Under the pieces are notes generated by a model. That model worked only from the letters and a program-made list of their open reading frames with translations, had not been told where the DNA came from and made no database searches. From Gammaproteobacteria bacterium (GTDB taxonomy: Bacteria; Pseudomonadota; Gammaproteobacteria; UBA7966): DNA of 22,966 nucleotides. This document shows positions 1 to 7,842 of this stretch, piece by piece; position 1 is the first letter of the stretch; the number at the start of each line of letters is the position of its first letter. A program made the position numbers and the translations under genes. The stretch lies in assembly GCA_003485715.1 (NCBI GenBank), contig DNIF01000120.1, forward strand, positions 1 through 22,966, in the 5' to 3' direction.

Positions 1-249
1 ACACTCGATGGATGACGCACGCAGCGGCGGGACGGGGTCGTGCCCACCGGCGTGCCAGGGGTGGCAACGCAGCAGACGGCGTACAGCGTACCAAAGCCCC
101 CGCAGAGGGCCGTGGACCTCGAGGGCCTGCAATGCGTAGTGAGAACAACTTGGGTAGAAGCGGCAATTCGGCCCCAGCACAGGACTTGCCAGCAACTGCC
201 AGGCGCGGATGCACAGGCGCAGCGGGAGTGTCAGGAGGGGAGCCGACAC
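1..249 (-). CDS. yidD: Membrane protein insertion efficiency factor YidD (partial, 3' end outside window)
   Basis: YidD is a small protein at the inner face of the cytoplasmic membrane that assists YidC-dependent insertion of membrane proteins. The visible 83 codons contain the family core: CRFYPSCSHYALQALEVHG, then an arginine-rich stretch with RRLLRCHPWHAGGHDPVP. The conserved cysteines and the GGxDPVP ending are characteristic. The gene follows rnpA in the usual rpmH-rnpA-yidD order. I chose a GTG at 249, which overlaps the rnpA 3' end by 19 bases; a CTG at 234, overlapping the rnpA stop as CTGA, is an alternative. No stop codon is reached before the left edge, so the C-terminus is missing. 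Identity is secure; the start is less so. Confidence 0.87.
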   Translation of the reverse strand, partial: MSAPLLTLPLRLCIRAWQLLASPVLGPNCRFYPSCSHYALQALEVHGPLRGLWYAVRRLLRCHPWHAGGHDPVPPLRASSIEC

Positions 250-593
250 CAGAGACTCGCGAGTTCCAGCAAGAGTTCGCGCCCGGGCAGGGCGACTGCT
301 TCCCTGCGCGCTGTGACTACGACATCGCGCTTGCCAATGACCGGATGGTGGCGGCGAAAGGACTCACGGATGAGGCGCTTGAGCCGGTTGCGTTCGACGG
401 CGCTTTTGGAGGTCTTGCGGCTGACGATTAGCCCAAGTCGTGGGCCTTCCTGGTCGCTGGCCTTCCAGGTGACACTGAACGCGCGACCATGAAGACGACG
501 CCCGGCGAATACACGCTTGAAGCTCGCGGCACCGCGCAGGCGCGCGGCCCACGGGTGACGAGCATCCTGCCCGGGTTGGGTCAGATCCGTCAG
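231..593 (-). CDS. rnpA: Ribonuclease P protein component
   Basis: RnpA is the basic protein subunit of RNase P, which binds the catalytic RNA and helps it remove 5' leaders from tRNA precursors. The sequence shows the N-terminal block with SFKRVF, a central strand (RLGLIVSRKTSKSAVERN) and the hallmark RNRLKRLIRESFR helix that contacts the RNA. From the start chosen here it is 120 residues, matching the usual length of about 119. Oddity: there is no in-frame ATG, GTG or TTG between the rpmH stop and the conserved domain. The reading frame stays open upstream through rpmH. The best-placed start is a CTG at 593 that overlaps the rpmH stop as CTGA; a second CTG lies at 584. Identity is certain, the start is an inference. 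Confidence 0.85.
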   Translation of the reverse strand: MTDLTQPGQDARHPWAARLRGAASFKRVFAGRRLHGRAFSVTWKASDQEGPRLGLIVSRKTSKSAVERNRLKRLIRESFRRHHPVIGKRDVVVTARREAVALPGRELLLELASLWCRLPS

Positions 594-724
594 ACGGTGA
601 GGCGATGCCGGCCCTTGGCGCGACGGGCCCTGATCACCTGACGACCGCCTCGGGTCTTCATGCGGGCGCGGAAACCGTGCGTACGCTTGCGCTTGAGGAC
701 ACTGGGATTGAAGGTCGGCTTCAT
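590..724 (-). CDS. rpmH: 50S ribosomal protein L34
   Basis: This 44-residue protein is the bacterial large-subunit protein L34. It begins MKPTFNPSVLKRKRTHGFRA and ends with a lysine/arginine-rich tail (RARRAKGRHRLTV), which is the complete family pattern at the usual length of 44 to 46 residues. It is too short for many gene finders but unmistakable. It is first in the minus-strand operon with rnpA and yidD and is divergent from dnaA, the standard arrangement at bacterial origins. The ATG at 722-724 has only a weak ribosome-binding sequence upstream. A good sigma-70-like promoter lies at 752-781. Confidence 0.96.
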   Translation of the reverse strand: MKPTFNPSVLKRKRTHGFRARMKTRGGRQVIRARRAKGRHRLTV

Positions 725-751
725 GACGGCGATCCGTATTAAGGGTCGGTG

Positions 752-781
752 ACTTTAGCGAGGCTCGAGGGACAGTGTCAA
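752..781 (-). promoter_or_regulatory. Putative sigma-70 promoter of rpmH-rnpA-yidD
   Basis: Read on the minus strand, a perfect -35 hexamer TTGACA (781-776) is followed after 18 bases by TAAAGT (757-752), a four-of-six match to the -10 consensus. Transcription would start near 745, giving a leader of about 20 bases before the rpmH ATG. The position fits the expected promoter of the ribosomal/RNase P operon. This is sequence pattern only. Confidence 0.55.
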
Positions 782-867
782 CGCGTTGCAGCGTGGCGGT
801 GGTCTCGGCGAAGTGTAAAATGACCGGCCCGGTGGTGTCCCGCCCCGGGCCATCCTCCGAGGTCACG

Positions 868-2253
868 ATGTCTAGCCTGAGCCTTTGGGAGAGCTGCGTC
901 GTCCGCCTGGAGTCCGAACTCCCTCCGGAAGAGGTGCGTAAGTACGTCCTGCCTTTGCAGGCGCAGCAGGAGGGGGCCAGCGTCACGCTCCTCGCGCCGA
1001 ATGGTTTTGTGCGCAATTGGGTCGAGCAGCGCCATCTGCCCCGGATCGTGGAGGTGCTCAGCGAGGCCGCCGGCGGGCCGGTTCAGGTGCGCCTCATCAT
1101 CGGCAGCGTGCAGTCATCGCGGCTCCGTGCGCAGACCGACCCTCTGCCCTCGCGGCCATCGGCTGCGCCTCTGAGAGTTGCTGCGGCTGGGCAACCAGGC
1201 GGCACTGGCCAATGGCCGGCAGGGGCCGGTGAGCCGACCGGTCTGAAGGTCGACTACACCTTCGACACCTTCGTCGAAGGTAAATCGAACCAATTGGCCC
1301 GGGCCGCCTGCTTCCAGGTCGCGGGCAATCCCAGTTCAGCCTATAACCCGCTGTTCATCTGCGGAGGTGTGGGCCTTGGCAAGACGCACCTCATGCAGGC
1401 CGTGGGTAACCGACTGCTGGAATTGCGTCCGGGTGCCCGCGTTGCCTATCTGCACTCGGAGCGCTTCGTGGCCGAGATGGTCAAGGCGCTGCAACACAAC
1501 ACCATCAGCGAGTTCAAGCAGCGCTATCGCTCGGTGGATGCACTCCTCATCGACGACATCCAGTTCTTCGCCGGCAAGGATCGTTCGCAGGAAGAGCTTT
1601 TCCACACCTTCAACGCACTGGTCGAAAGCCAGCGTCAGATCGTGCTCACCTGCGACCGCTACCCCAAGGAGGTCACCGGGGTGGAGGAGCGCCTGCGCTC
1701 CCGCTTCAGTTGGGGTCTGACGGTCGCCATCGACCCGGCCGAACTCGAGACCCGGGTCGCCATCCTCAAGAACAAGGCGCAGCGTCAGGGCCTGGAACTG
1801 CCCGACGACGTCGCCTTCTTCGTGGCCAAGCGCTTCCGCTCCAACATCCGTGAACTCGAAGGCGCCCTGCACCGGGTCATGGCCAATGCGTCCTTCCGCA
1901 ACGCGCCCATCACGCTCGATTTCGCCCGCGAATCCCTGGCCGATCTCCTCGCCCTGCAAGAGCGCCAGATCACCATCGACAACATCCAGAAGGTGGTGGC
2001 CGAGTACTTCAACATTCGGGTGAGTGATTTGTTGTCACGCCGGAAGACGCGCTCCGTCGTCCGCCCACGGCAGATTGCCATGGCGCTCGCCAAGGAACTG
2101 ACGAGCCATTCCCTGCCGGAGATCGGTACTGCTTTCGGCGGGCGGGATCACACGACCGTGCTGCATGCCCAGCGCAAGGTGGCCGAGCTCAGGCGGTCTG
2201 AGGCGCGGCTGGAGGAGGACTACAACAACCTGCTGCGAGGCCTCTCGGTGTGA
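868..2253 (+). CDS. dnaA: Chromosomal replication initiator protein DnaA
   Basis: DnaA is the AAA+ ATPase that binds DnaA boxes and opens the origin. The 461 residues show a short N-terminal DnaB-interaction domain (about 1-80), a variable linker (about 81-125), the AAA+ domain with Walker A GGVGLGKTH (166-174), Walker B LLIDDIQFF (226-234) and the Arg finger in RLRSRF (R279). The C-terminal DNA-binding domain carries the DnaA signature GGRDHTTVLHAQRKV (424-438). The ATG at 868 is preceded by GAGG at 859-862, five bases away, and the protein from there starts with the usual SLW motif. The open frame extends further upstream to 775, but that part does not resemble DnaA. It heads the dnaA-dnaN-recF-gyrB series, and its downstream gap is the likely origin. 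Confidence 0.97.
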   Translation: MSSLSLWESCVVRLESELPPEEVRKYVLPLQAQQEGASVTLLAPNGFVRNWVEQRHLPRIVEVLSEAAGGPVQVRLIIGSVQSSRLRAQTDPLPSRPSAAPLRVAAAGQPGGTGQWPAGAGEPTGLKVDYTFDTFVEGKSNQLARAACFQVAGNPSSAYNPLFICGGVGLGKTHLMQAVGNRLLELRPGARVAYLHSERFVAEMVKALQHNTISEFKQRYRSVDALLIDDIQFFAGKDRSQEELFHTFNALVESQRQIVLTCDRYPKEVTGVEERLRSRFSWGLTVAIDPAELETRVAILKNKAQRQGLELPDDVAFFVAKRFRSNIRELEGALHRVMANASFRNAPITLDFARESLADLLALQERQITIDNIQKVVAEYFNIRVSDLLSRRKTRSVVRPRQIAMALAKELTSHSLPEIGTAFGGRDHTTVLHAQRKVAELRRSEARLEEDYNNLLRGLSV

Positions 2254-2255
2254 GG

Positions 2256-2412
2256 GACAAGCTGGGGAAAGCCCTGTCCACAGGCCCCTGGGCTGCCTGT
2301 GGACAACTCCGGGGAGGCAGTCATCCACAGCTTGTCGAAGGCTTGGCAAGGTCTTTGCGAACAGCCCAAGATGACTACCAACTTATTGAAAGTGAAAGAT
2401 AAATCAGCGCTG
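2256..2412. other. Candidate replication origin (oriC) with DnaA-box-like sites
   Basis: The dnaA-dnaN gap contains three 9-mers close to the DnaA box TTATNCACA: CTGTCCACA at 2274-2282 (two mismatches), TTGTCCACA on the minus strand at 2298-2306 (one mismatch) and TCATCCACA at 2321-2329 (one mismatch). The first two sit in a perfect inverted repeat with 11-base arms (TGTCCACAGGC at 2275-2285 and its complement at 2295-2305). An outer repeat, GACAAGCT at 2256-2263 and AGCTTGTC at 2329-2336, encloses the cluster. A markedly AT-richer stretch (about 2376-2412) follows and could be the unwinding element. Location next to dnaA fits known origins; function is inferred. Confidence 0.62.
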
Positions 2413-2462
2413 TTAGACTTGCGCACAGGCCTAATCATCAGTCTCAGGAAAGATCTTCCATC

Positions 2463-3566
2463 ATGAAACTTCTGTTGACCCGAGAAGCCTTGCTGCGGCC
2501 ACTGAGTACCATCGTCGGGGTGGTGGAGAGACGCGCCAAAGTCCCTATCCTCGGTAACGTGCTCATTCTCGCCGATGAATCCGGCATCGAGATGGTGGGC
2601 AGTGACAACGAGGTCGAGGTCAGTTTCCGCAGTGACCATCCGGTGATGGTGCGCGGATCGACGACGGTCAACGCGCGCAAGCTGCACGACATCGTGCGCG
2701 CCCTGCCTGAGGGCCTCGAATGCCAGATCGAGCAGGATGAGAACCATCTGCTGTTGCGGGCGGGGCGGAGCAGATTCTCACTGGTGACCTTACCGGCGGC
2801 CGACTTCCCGCGTGTGCCCGAGGTGGAGGGGGGGATCCGCTTTGAACTGCCGGCCCGGTCGCTGCGGCGTCTCATCGAGCGCAGCCAGTTCGCCATGGCG
2901 CAGCAGGATTTCCGCTACTACCTGAATGGCCTTCTCGTCGAACTGGCGGGCGCACGGTTGCGGGCAGTCGCTACCGACGGTCATCGTCTGGCCCTGACCG
3001 AGCAGACCCTGGAGCAGGAGGTCAGCAGCGAGTTGCAGCAGTTCATCCTGCCGCGGAAGGGGGTCAGTGAGGCCTTGCGGTTGTTGCCCGATGCCGCCGA
3101 CGTGGCCAGTGTGATCATCGCAGCGAGCCATCTGGCGCTGACGGTGGGTCATCAGCGCCTGGTGAGTCGTCTGGTGGACGCCCGTTATCCGGACTACGAG
3201 CGGGTGCTGCCGCGCGAGGCACGGGCGGTGCTGGAGGCCCCACGTGAAGCGCTGCGACAGGCATTCAACCGGATCGCGATCCTGTCCAACGAAAAATACC
3301 GGGGCATCCGGCTGAATCTCGCGGATGGGTTACTCAAGGTGTCGGCGCAGAACCCGGAACTCGAGATGGCGGAGGAGGAGATGGAGGTGAGCTACACCGG
3401 CCAGCCGCTGGAGGTGGGCTTCAACGTCAGTTATCTGCTTGAGGCCCTCGCGGCGATGGATGTGGAGACGGTCGCCATCGAGTTCACCGATCCCAACAGT
3501 TCCTGTCTGCTGCGGGCGAGCGAGGGGTCACTCGATCGCTATGTCGTCATGCCCATGAGGCTTTGA
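2463..3566 (+). CDS. dnaN: DNA polymerase III subunit beta (sliding clamp)
   Basis: DnaN forms the ring-shaped dimer that encircles DNA and tethers DNA polymerase III and many repair proteins. The 367 residues match the standard length of about 366. The N-terminus (MKLLLTREALLRPLSTIVGVV, with VPILGNVLI after it) and the C-terminal YVVMPMRL are textbook clamp sequences, the latter part of the hydrophobic pocket that binds clamp-interacting peptides. Three repeated clamp domains span the protein. The ATG at 2463 has AGGA at 2446-2449, somewhat far upstream. It lies 209 bases after dnaA, across the putative origin, and 36 bases before recF. Confidence 0.97.
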   Translation: MKLLLTREALLRPLSTIVGVVERRAKVPILGNVLILADESGIEMVGSDNEVEVSFRSDHPVMVRGSTTVNARKLHDIVRALPEGLECQIEQDENHLLLRAGRSRFSLVTLPAADFPRVPEVEGGIRFELPARSLRRLIERSQFAMAQQDFRYYLNGLLVELAGARLRAVATDGHRLALTEQTLEQEVSSELQQFILPRKGVSEALRLLPDAADVASVIIAASHLALTVGHQRLVSRLVDARYPDYERVLPREARAVLEAPREALRQAFNRIAILSNEKYRGIRLNLADGLLKVSAQNPELEMAEEEMEVSYTGQPLEVGFNVSYLLEALAAMDVETVAIEFTDPNSSCLLRASEGSLDRYVVMPMRL

Positions 3567-3602
3567 GGTGACTGGATGAAGTCCGGTAGATCTTGAACGC
3601 GG

Positions 3603-4661
3603 ATGCGCCTGGAAAGGCTTGAAGTGACCAACGTCCGCTGTGTGGAGCGGGCGGTGCTGGAACCCGGTGCTGGGCTAAACGTGCTCGCGGGGGCTAATGG
3701 GGCCGGAAAAACGGCGTTGCTGGAGGCCATCCATGTCCTGGGTTCAGGCCGCAGCTTTCGTTCCGGCGGGCTCCGGGAGCTCACGCGCTGGGGTGCTGAT
3801 GCCCTGGTGGTTAACGGTCGGGTCCGTGGCCGTGCTGGCGCCTGCGTCATCGGGGTAGAGCGTGGGGTAGGGCGGGCTGCAATAAGTGTCGGGAGACAGC
3901 CGGTCCGATCTGCCGCAGCGCTGGCCAGAGCGGTGCCCCAGGTCGTGCTGGATGTGGGCAGTTCGGAGCTCATCGAGGGCGGTCCAAAGGGTCGCCGCCG
4001 CTGGCTTGATACCACATTGTTCCACGTGGAACCCGGATACCTTGAGCTGTGGCTCGGGTATCATCGGGCGCTGCGACAAAGGAATGCTGCGTTGATGACG
4101 GAAGGGCCCTCTGGCGGGACGGCGTTCGACGGCTTGCTCGTACGTCAGGCCGAGGCCCTGAATGCGCAACGCCAGCGGATCTTCGTCGCGTTACGAGATT
4201 GGGTGCAGGGGCAGTCGATGGCGCTGCTCGGCGATTCCCTCAAGCTTTCGTACCGACAGGGTTGGGCTGAAGACAGAAGCTTCTCTGTAGAGCTCCAGTC
4301 ACGCCTGGATGAGGATCGTCGGGTTGGTGGAACGCTCGTCGGCCCTCATCGTGCCGATGTCGCCCTCAGAGTGGGGGAGCGCGGCCTGCGGCACCATGCA
4401 TCCAGAGGCCAGGGCAAGCTTGCTTCCTGTCTGTTGCTGCTCGCGCAGGCTGCCTGCATAGAGGAGGCAATCGGCGAGTCGCCGTTAATGTTGGTTGACG
4501 ATATTGCAGCGGAGCTCGACGGTGCAGCGCGGCAGCGAATACTTCAGTTCTTGAACGAAAGTGGTGCGCAGGTCTTTCTGACGACGACCGATGTCGGGCT
4601 GATTCCAGCGGCGTCTACCGCAAGAAAGTTCCACGTGGAACACGGCCAACTGGTTGACTGA
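3603..4661 (+). CDS. recF: DNA replication and repair protein RecF
   Basis: RecF is an SMC-like ATPase that acts with RecO and RecR to load RecA at single-strand gaps. The 352 residues show Walker A GANGAGKT (30-37), the ABC signature SRGQGKL (about 267-273) and Walker B LMLVDDIAAELD (D299, D300 at its centre). Its length is normal for the family. The ATG at 3603 begins a canonical first beta strand (MRLERLEVTNVRCVE). It is followed by gyrB after 20 bases. Two parS-like palindromes fall within the coding sequence, each encoding the tetrapeptide FHVE (residues 140-143 and 343-346), so the gene doubles as a segregation locus. Confidence 0.96.
   Translation: MRLERLEVTNVRCVERAVLEPGAGLNVLAGANGAGKTALLEAIHVLGSGRSFRSGGLRELTRWGADALVVNGRVRGRAGACVIGVERGVGRAAISVGRQPVRSAAALARAVPQVVLDVGSSELIEGGPKGRRRWLDTTLFHVEPGYLELWLGYHRALRQRNAALMTEGPSGGTAFDGLLVRQAEALNAQRQRIFVALRDWVQGQSMALLGDSLKLSYRQGWAEDRSFSVELQSRLDEDRRVGGTLVGPHRADVALRVGERGLRHHASRGQGKLASCLLLLAQAACIEEAIGESPLMLVDDIAAELDGAARQRILQFLNESGAQVFLTTTDVGLIPAASTARKFHVEHGQLVD
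4018..4033. other. parS centromere-like site 1 (ParB binding), inside recF
   Basis: The 16-mer TGTTCCACGTGGAACC is a palindrome over its central 14 bases and differs from the perfect palindrome TGTTCCACGTGGAACA only at the last base. This is the form of parS known in Pseudomonas and close to the widespread consensus TGTTNCACGTGAAACA. It lies about 1.7 kb from the candidate oriC, where parS sites normally cluster. parA and parB are not in the window. Confidence 0.8.
4627..4642. other. parS centromere-like site 2 (ParB binding), at the 3' end of recF
   Basis: AGTTCCACGTGGAACA matches the parS palindrome TGTTCCACGTGGAACA at 15 of 16 positions, with the mismatch at the first base. It is the mirror-image variant of the site 609 bases upstream and lies 39 bases before the gyrB start codon. 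The 14-base core GTTCCACGTGGAAC is identical in both sites. Confidence 0.8.
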
Positions 4662-4681
4662 CCATCTGAAGAGGCAAGCTT

Positions 4682-7129
4682 TTGACCGACCATCCCACCG
4701 ACTCCTCACCCAATCCGGCGTATGACGAGGGCAGTATCCGCATCCTCAAAGGGCTGGATGCCGTTCGAAAGCGACCGGGTATGTACATCGGCGATACCGA
4801 TGATGGTAGCGGTCTGCACCACATGGTCTTCGAGGTGGTCGACAACAGCATCGACGAGGCCCTTGCGGGCTACTGCGACCATGTAGTGATCGATCTGCAC
4901 ACGGATGGCTCGGTGAGTGTCGCCGACAACGGAAGGGGTATCCCGGTCGGTGAAATGCAGGAAGAGGGTCGCTCGGCTGCCGAGGTCATCCTGACCACGC
5001 TGCATTCAGGCGGAAAGTTCGACGAAAACTCCTACAAGGTGTCCGGCGGACTGCACGGCGTTGGCGTGTCCGTGGTCAATGCCCTCTCCGAAAGCCTGGA
5101 ACTCGAGGTGTGGCGAGAAGGCGGACACTACCGGCAGTCCTACCGGCACGGGGAAGCGATTGCGCCCATAGCCCGTGTTGCGGCGGCGGATCGGACGGGA
5201 ACGTCCATCCGCTTCAAGCCCAGCCCGGCCACCTTCACGCAGACGGAGTTCAGTTTCGAAACGCTCTCCCGTCGTTTGCGGGAACTCTCCTTCCTCAACC
5301 CCGGGGTACGCATCGAACTGCGTGATGAGCGCACCGATGAGCACGAACTGTTTCACTCCGAGGGCGGCATCGGTGCCTTCGTCGAGCACCTGCAACGAGT
5401 AAAGACCCCCCTGAATCCCAGTGTCATCCGCATTCAGGGAGAGCGGGACGGCATTTCTCTGGACCTCGCGTTGCAGTGGAATGATGGCTATACGGAAACG
5501 GTCCTCTGTTACACCAACAACATCCCGCAGCGGGACGGTGGTGCACACATGGAGGGTTTTCGGTCGGCACTGACCCGCAGCTTCAATCAGTTCCTGGAAT
5601 CCAGCGGCATCCAGAAATCCAGCCGGCAGGAGAAGGTGGACATCACCGGCGAGGATATTCGCGAGGGGCTGACGGCAATCCTGTCGGTGAAGGTTCCGGA
5701 CCCAAAGTTTTCCTCCCAGACCAAGGACAAGCTCGTATCCAGTGAAGTGCGCGGTGTGGTCAACTCGTTGGTGGGCGAACGCCTCTCCACCTGGTTTGCC
5801 GAACATCCCTCAGAATTCAAGATGATAGGCGAGAAGGTGTTGGATTCAGCGCGCGCGCGCGAGGCCGCCCGCAAGGCGCGGGAGTTATCGCGGCGCAAGA
5901 GTGTGCTGGACGTGGCTGGCCTTCCCGGAAAGCTGGCCGATTGCCAGGAGCGTGACCCAAGTAAATCCGAGCTCTTCATCGTCGAGGGCGACTCCGCCGG
6001 CGGCTCAGCCAAACAGGCCCGTGACCGTCGTTTCCAGGCCGTGCTGCCGCTGAAGGGCAAGATCCTGAACGTGGAGAAGGCCCGCTTCGACCGCATGCTG
6101 TCCTCAGCCGAGGTTGGCACGCTCATTACGGCCCTTGGCTGCGGTATCGGTCGTGACGAATACGACCCAGCCAAGGCTCGCTACCACCGCATCATTCTCA
6201 TGACCGACGCCGACGTGGACGGCTCCCACATCCGCACCTTGCTGCTGACCTTCTTCTATCGTCAGATGCTCTCGCTCATCGAGCTGGGTTACATCTACAT
6301 CGCGCAGCCACCGCTGTACCGCTTGCAGCGCGGCAAGCAGGAGCAATACGTCAAGGACGACACGGAGTTGCAGCAGGTGTTACGCGACATCGCCCTGCAG
6401 GATGCCAGTCTGCATCCGGACGCTGATGCAGCAGCGCTGACCGGGGAGGGCCTGCGCGATCTCTGTGCGGCTATCCAGACAGCGGATGCGGCCGCTGAAC
6501 GACTCGAAAGTCGCTACGGCGAGACTCTGATCGAGGCATTACGCGTCTGCCCGGCCCTGACCACCGAGGCCCTGCACAACGCCGACACCGTGCAGGGCTG
6601 GGTGCAGCTACTCGATGCGGAATTGCGCAATGCGGAGGACAAAGGCACCCGGGCCTCGGCTCAGATCGTCCCCGCCAACGAATTGCACGGCCCCCTGGTG
6701 CGGGTGGATTTGCGCATTCATGGGCTGCTGTCGCGACAGGACCTGGACGCCCGCTTCTTCACTTCACCCGACTACCGGCGCCTGATGGCACGGCCCGAGG
6801 GCTTATCCTTGCAACTGGGAAGCAATGCCTGGGTGGCGCGCGGTGAGCGGCAACATGCGGTGCGGGATGCCCGCGAGGCTATCCACTGGCTGTTAGCCGA
6901 GGCGCAGCGTGGGGTGCAGATCCAGCGTTACAAGGGCTTGGGTGAAATGAACCCGGAGCAGCTCGCCGAAACCACCATGCGAACGGAGAGCCGTCATTTG
7001 CTGCAGGTGCGAGTAGAAGATGCCTTGGCGGCGGATGAATTGTTCGTGACCTTGATGGGCGACAAGGTGGAGCCACGCCGGGATTTCATCGACCGTCATG
7101 CACTGTCAGTGGTGAACCTCGACGTCTGA
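4682..7129 (+). CDS. gyrB: DNA gyrase subunit B
   Basis: GyrB is the ATPase subunit of DNA gyrase, which introduces negative supercoils together with GyrA. The 815 residues contain the GHKL ATPase domain with the catalytic Glu in EVVDNS (E51, N55), DNGRGIP (82-88) and SGGLHGVG (121-128). The TOPRIM domain has EGDSAGGSAKQ (from E435) and DADVDGSH (D509, D511, D513), and the C-terminal part has QRYKGLGEMNP near residue 747. The length, close to the 804 of E. coli, shows it has the long gammaproteobacterial insert in the TOPRIM half. The start is a TTG at 4682, supported by GAAGAGG at 4668-4674 seven bases upstream. Its 3' end overlaps the convergent ComF-like gene by 34 bases. Confidence 0.97.
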   Translation: MTDHPTDSSPNPAYDEGSIRILKGLDAVRKRPGMYIGDTDDGSGLHHMVFEVVDNSIDEALAGYCDHVVIDLHTDGSVSVADNGRGIPVGEMQEEGRSAAEVILTTLHSGGKFDENSYKVSGGLHGVGVSVVNALSESLELEVWREGGHYRQSYRHGEAIAPIARVAAADRTGTSIRFKPSPATFTQTEFSFETLSRRLRELSFLNPGVRIELRDERTDEHELFHSEGGIGAFVEHLQRVKTPLNPSVIRIQGERDGISLDLALQWNDGYTETVLCYTNNIPQRDGGAHMEGFRSALTRSFNQFLESSGIQKSSRQEKVDITGEDIREGLTAILSVKVPDPKFSSQTKDKLVSSEVRGVVNSLVGERLSTWFAEHPSEFKMIGEKVLDSARAREAARKARELSRRKSVLDVAGLPGKLADCQERDPSKSELFIVEGDSAGGSAKQARDRRFQAVLPLKGKILNVEKARFDRMLSSAEVGTLITALGCGIGRDEYDPAKARYHRIILMTDADVDGSHIRTLLLTFFYRQMLSLIELGYIYIAQPPLYRLQRGKQEQYVKDDTELQQVLRDIALQDASLHPDADAAALTGEGLRDLCAAIQTADAAAERLESRYGETLIEALRVCPALTTEALHNADTVQGWVQLLDAELRNAEDKGTRASAQIVPANELHGPLVRVDLRIHGLLSRQDLDARFFTSPDYRRLMARPEGLSLQLGSNAWVARGERQHAVRDAREAIHWLLAEAQRGVQIQRYKGLGEMNPEQLAETTMRTESRHLLQVRVEDALAADELFVTLMGDKVEPRRDFIDRHALSVVNLDV

Positions 7130-7842
7130 TCCGGGGTACCTCGCGGTGGATCGGCCAACGCCAGCACACAGGCAGCGACAATTGTTGCGCCCGCCTCCTC
7201 GAGTGCGAGCACGTGGGCTGCGAGGGTTGCGCCCGTGGTACAGACATCATCGACCAGCAGCAGACGCGTCCCTGCAAGGCTCGACCAATAGTCCAAGGGC
7301 TTGATCCGGAGCGCTCGACGAGCCGCCCTGCCAAGCCCATGCTGCGCAGCATGGCCGGCATCCGAGGCCCGGAAGGGGATGACGATGGGGGTGGTTCCGA
7401 GCGCGGAGCCGAGGCCCTGCGAGAGTTGCCGGGGCAAATCCATCTGGCGCCGCCGCAGCCTGCGCGGCGCGGTCGGCACCGCGCAAGGTGCCGCTCCTCC
7501 CGACAACGTGGCGACCTCCTCGGGAAGGTGGGTGATGGCCAGGCGGAGGATGTGATCGAGGAGCAGCGGTGTGCCTCCCGCCTTGACCCTCGCGATGATG
7601 CGATCCAGCGGGAAGCGGTAGGCGAAAGCCGCGTACACCGGCAGGCGGGCATCCAGCGCAAGCCGATGGGTGGCGGGCGTAAGGGCCCAGTTGCGCCACG
7701 GAAGATCGGCAAGACAGGCAGGGCAGGCAGGTGCACTACCCACGATCCGGCGCCGGCACAGGGCGCAAGGGACGGGGCCACGCAAGACGCAGCGCAGGGT
7801 GGTTATGATCCCGGATGCACGAAATCTCGATGGAGACGCCAT
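7096..7842 (-). CDS. ComF/GntX family phosphoribosyltransferase-like protein
   Basis: This family pairs an N-terminal zinc-ribbon-like cysteine cluster with a C-terminal type I phosphoribosyltransferase fold. Members are linked to DNA uptake (ComF) or to use of DNA or gluconate (GntX), but their reaction is not well defined. Seen here: CALCRRR and CPACLADLPW near the N-terminus, a central FAYRFPLDRIIARVKAGG segment, and the PRPP-binding loop LLLVDDVCTTGATLAAHV near the C-terminus. From ATG 7842 the protein has 248 residues; a TTG at 7785 would give 229, also typical. Neither start has a good ribosome-binding site. The ATG is interlocked with the bioB start codon. A comF-like gene divergent from bioB is also found in Pseudomonas. 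Confidence 0.85.
   Translation of the reverse strand: MASPSRFRASGIITTLRCVLRGPVPCALCRRRIVGSAPACPACLADLPWRNWALTPATHRLALDARLPVYAAFAYRFPLDRIIARVKAGGTPLLLDHILRLAITHLPEEVATLSGGAAPCAVPTAPRRLRRRQMDLPRQLSQGLGSALGTTPIVIPFRASDAGHAAQHGLGRAARRALRIKPLDYWSSLAGTRLLLVDDVCTTGATLAAHVLALEEAGATIVAACVLALADPPRGTPDQTSRFTTDSA
7804..7809 (+). promoter_or_regulatory. Possible -10 element for the bio operon
   Basis: TATGAT (five of six matches to TATAAT) ends 31 bases before the bioB start codon, so a transcript would begin around 7816. No convincing -35 hexamer is seen about 17 bases upstream. No BirA-type operator (TTGTAAAC half-sites) or BioR-type site is visible nearby. Weak evidence. Confidence 0.3.

Noticed and set aside
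3239..3251. CACGTGAA in dnaN as a third parS site
   Set aside because: Only the central eight bases match; the outer bases do not form the palindrome.
7741..7840. Possible BirA or BioR operator before bioB
   Set aside because: No TTGTAAAC-type half-sites and no TTATMKATAA-like palindrome could be found; TTATGATCC is only a partial resemblance.
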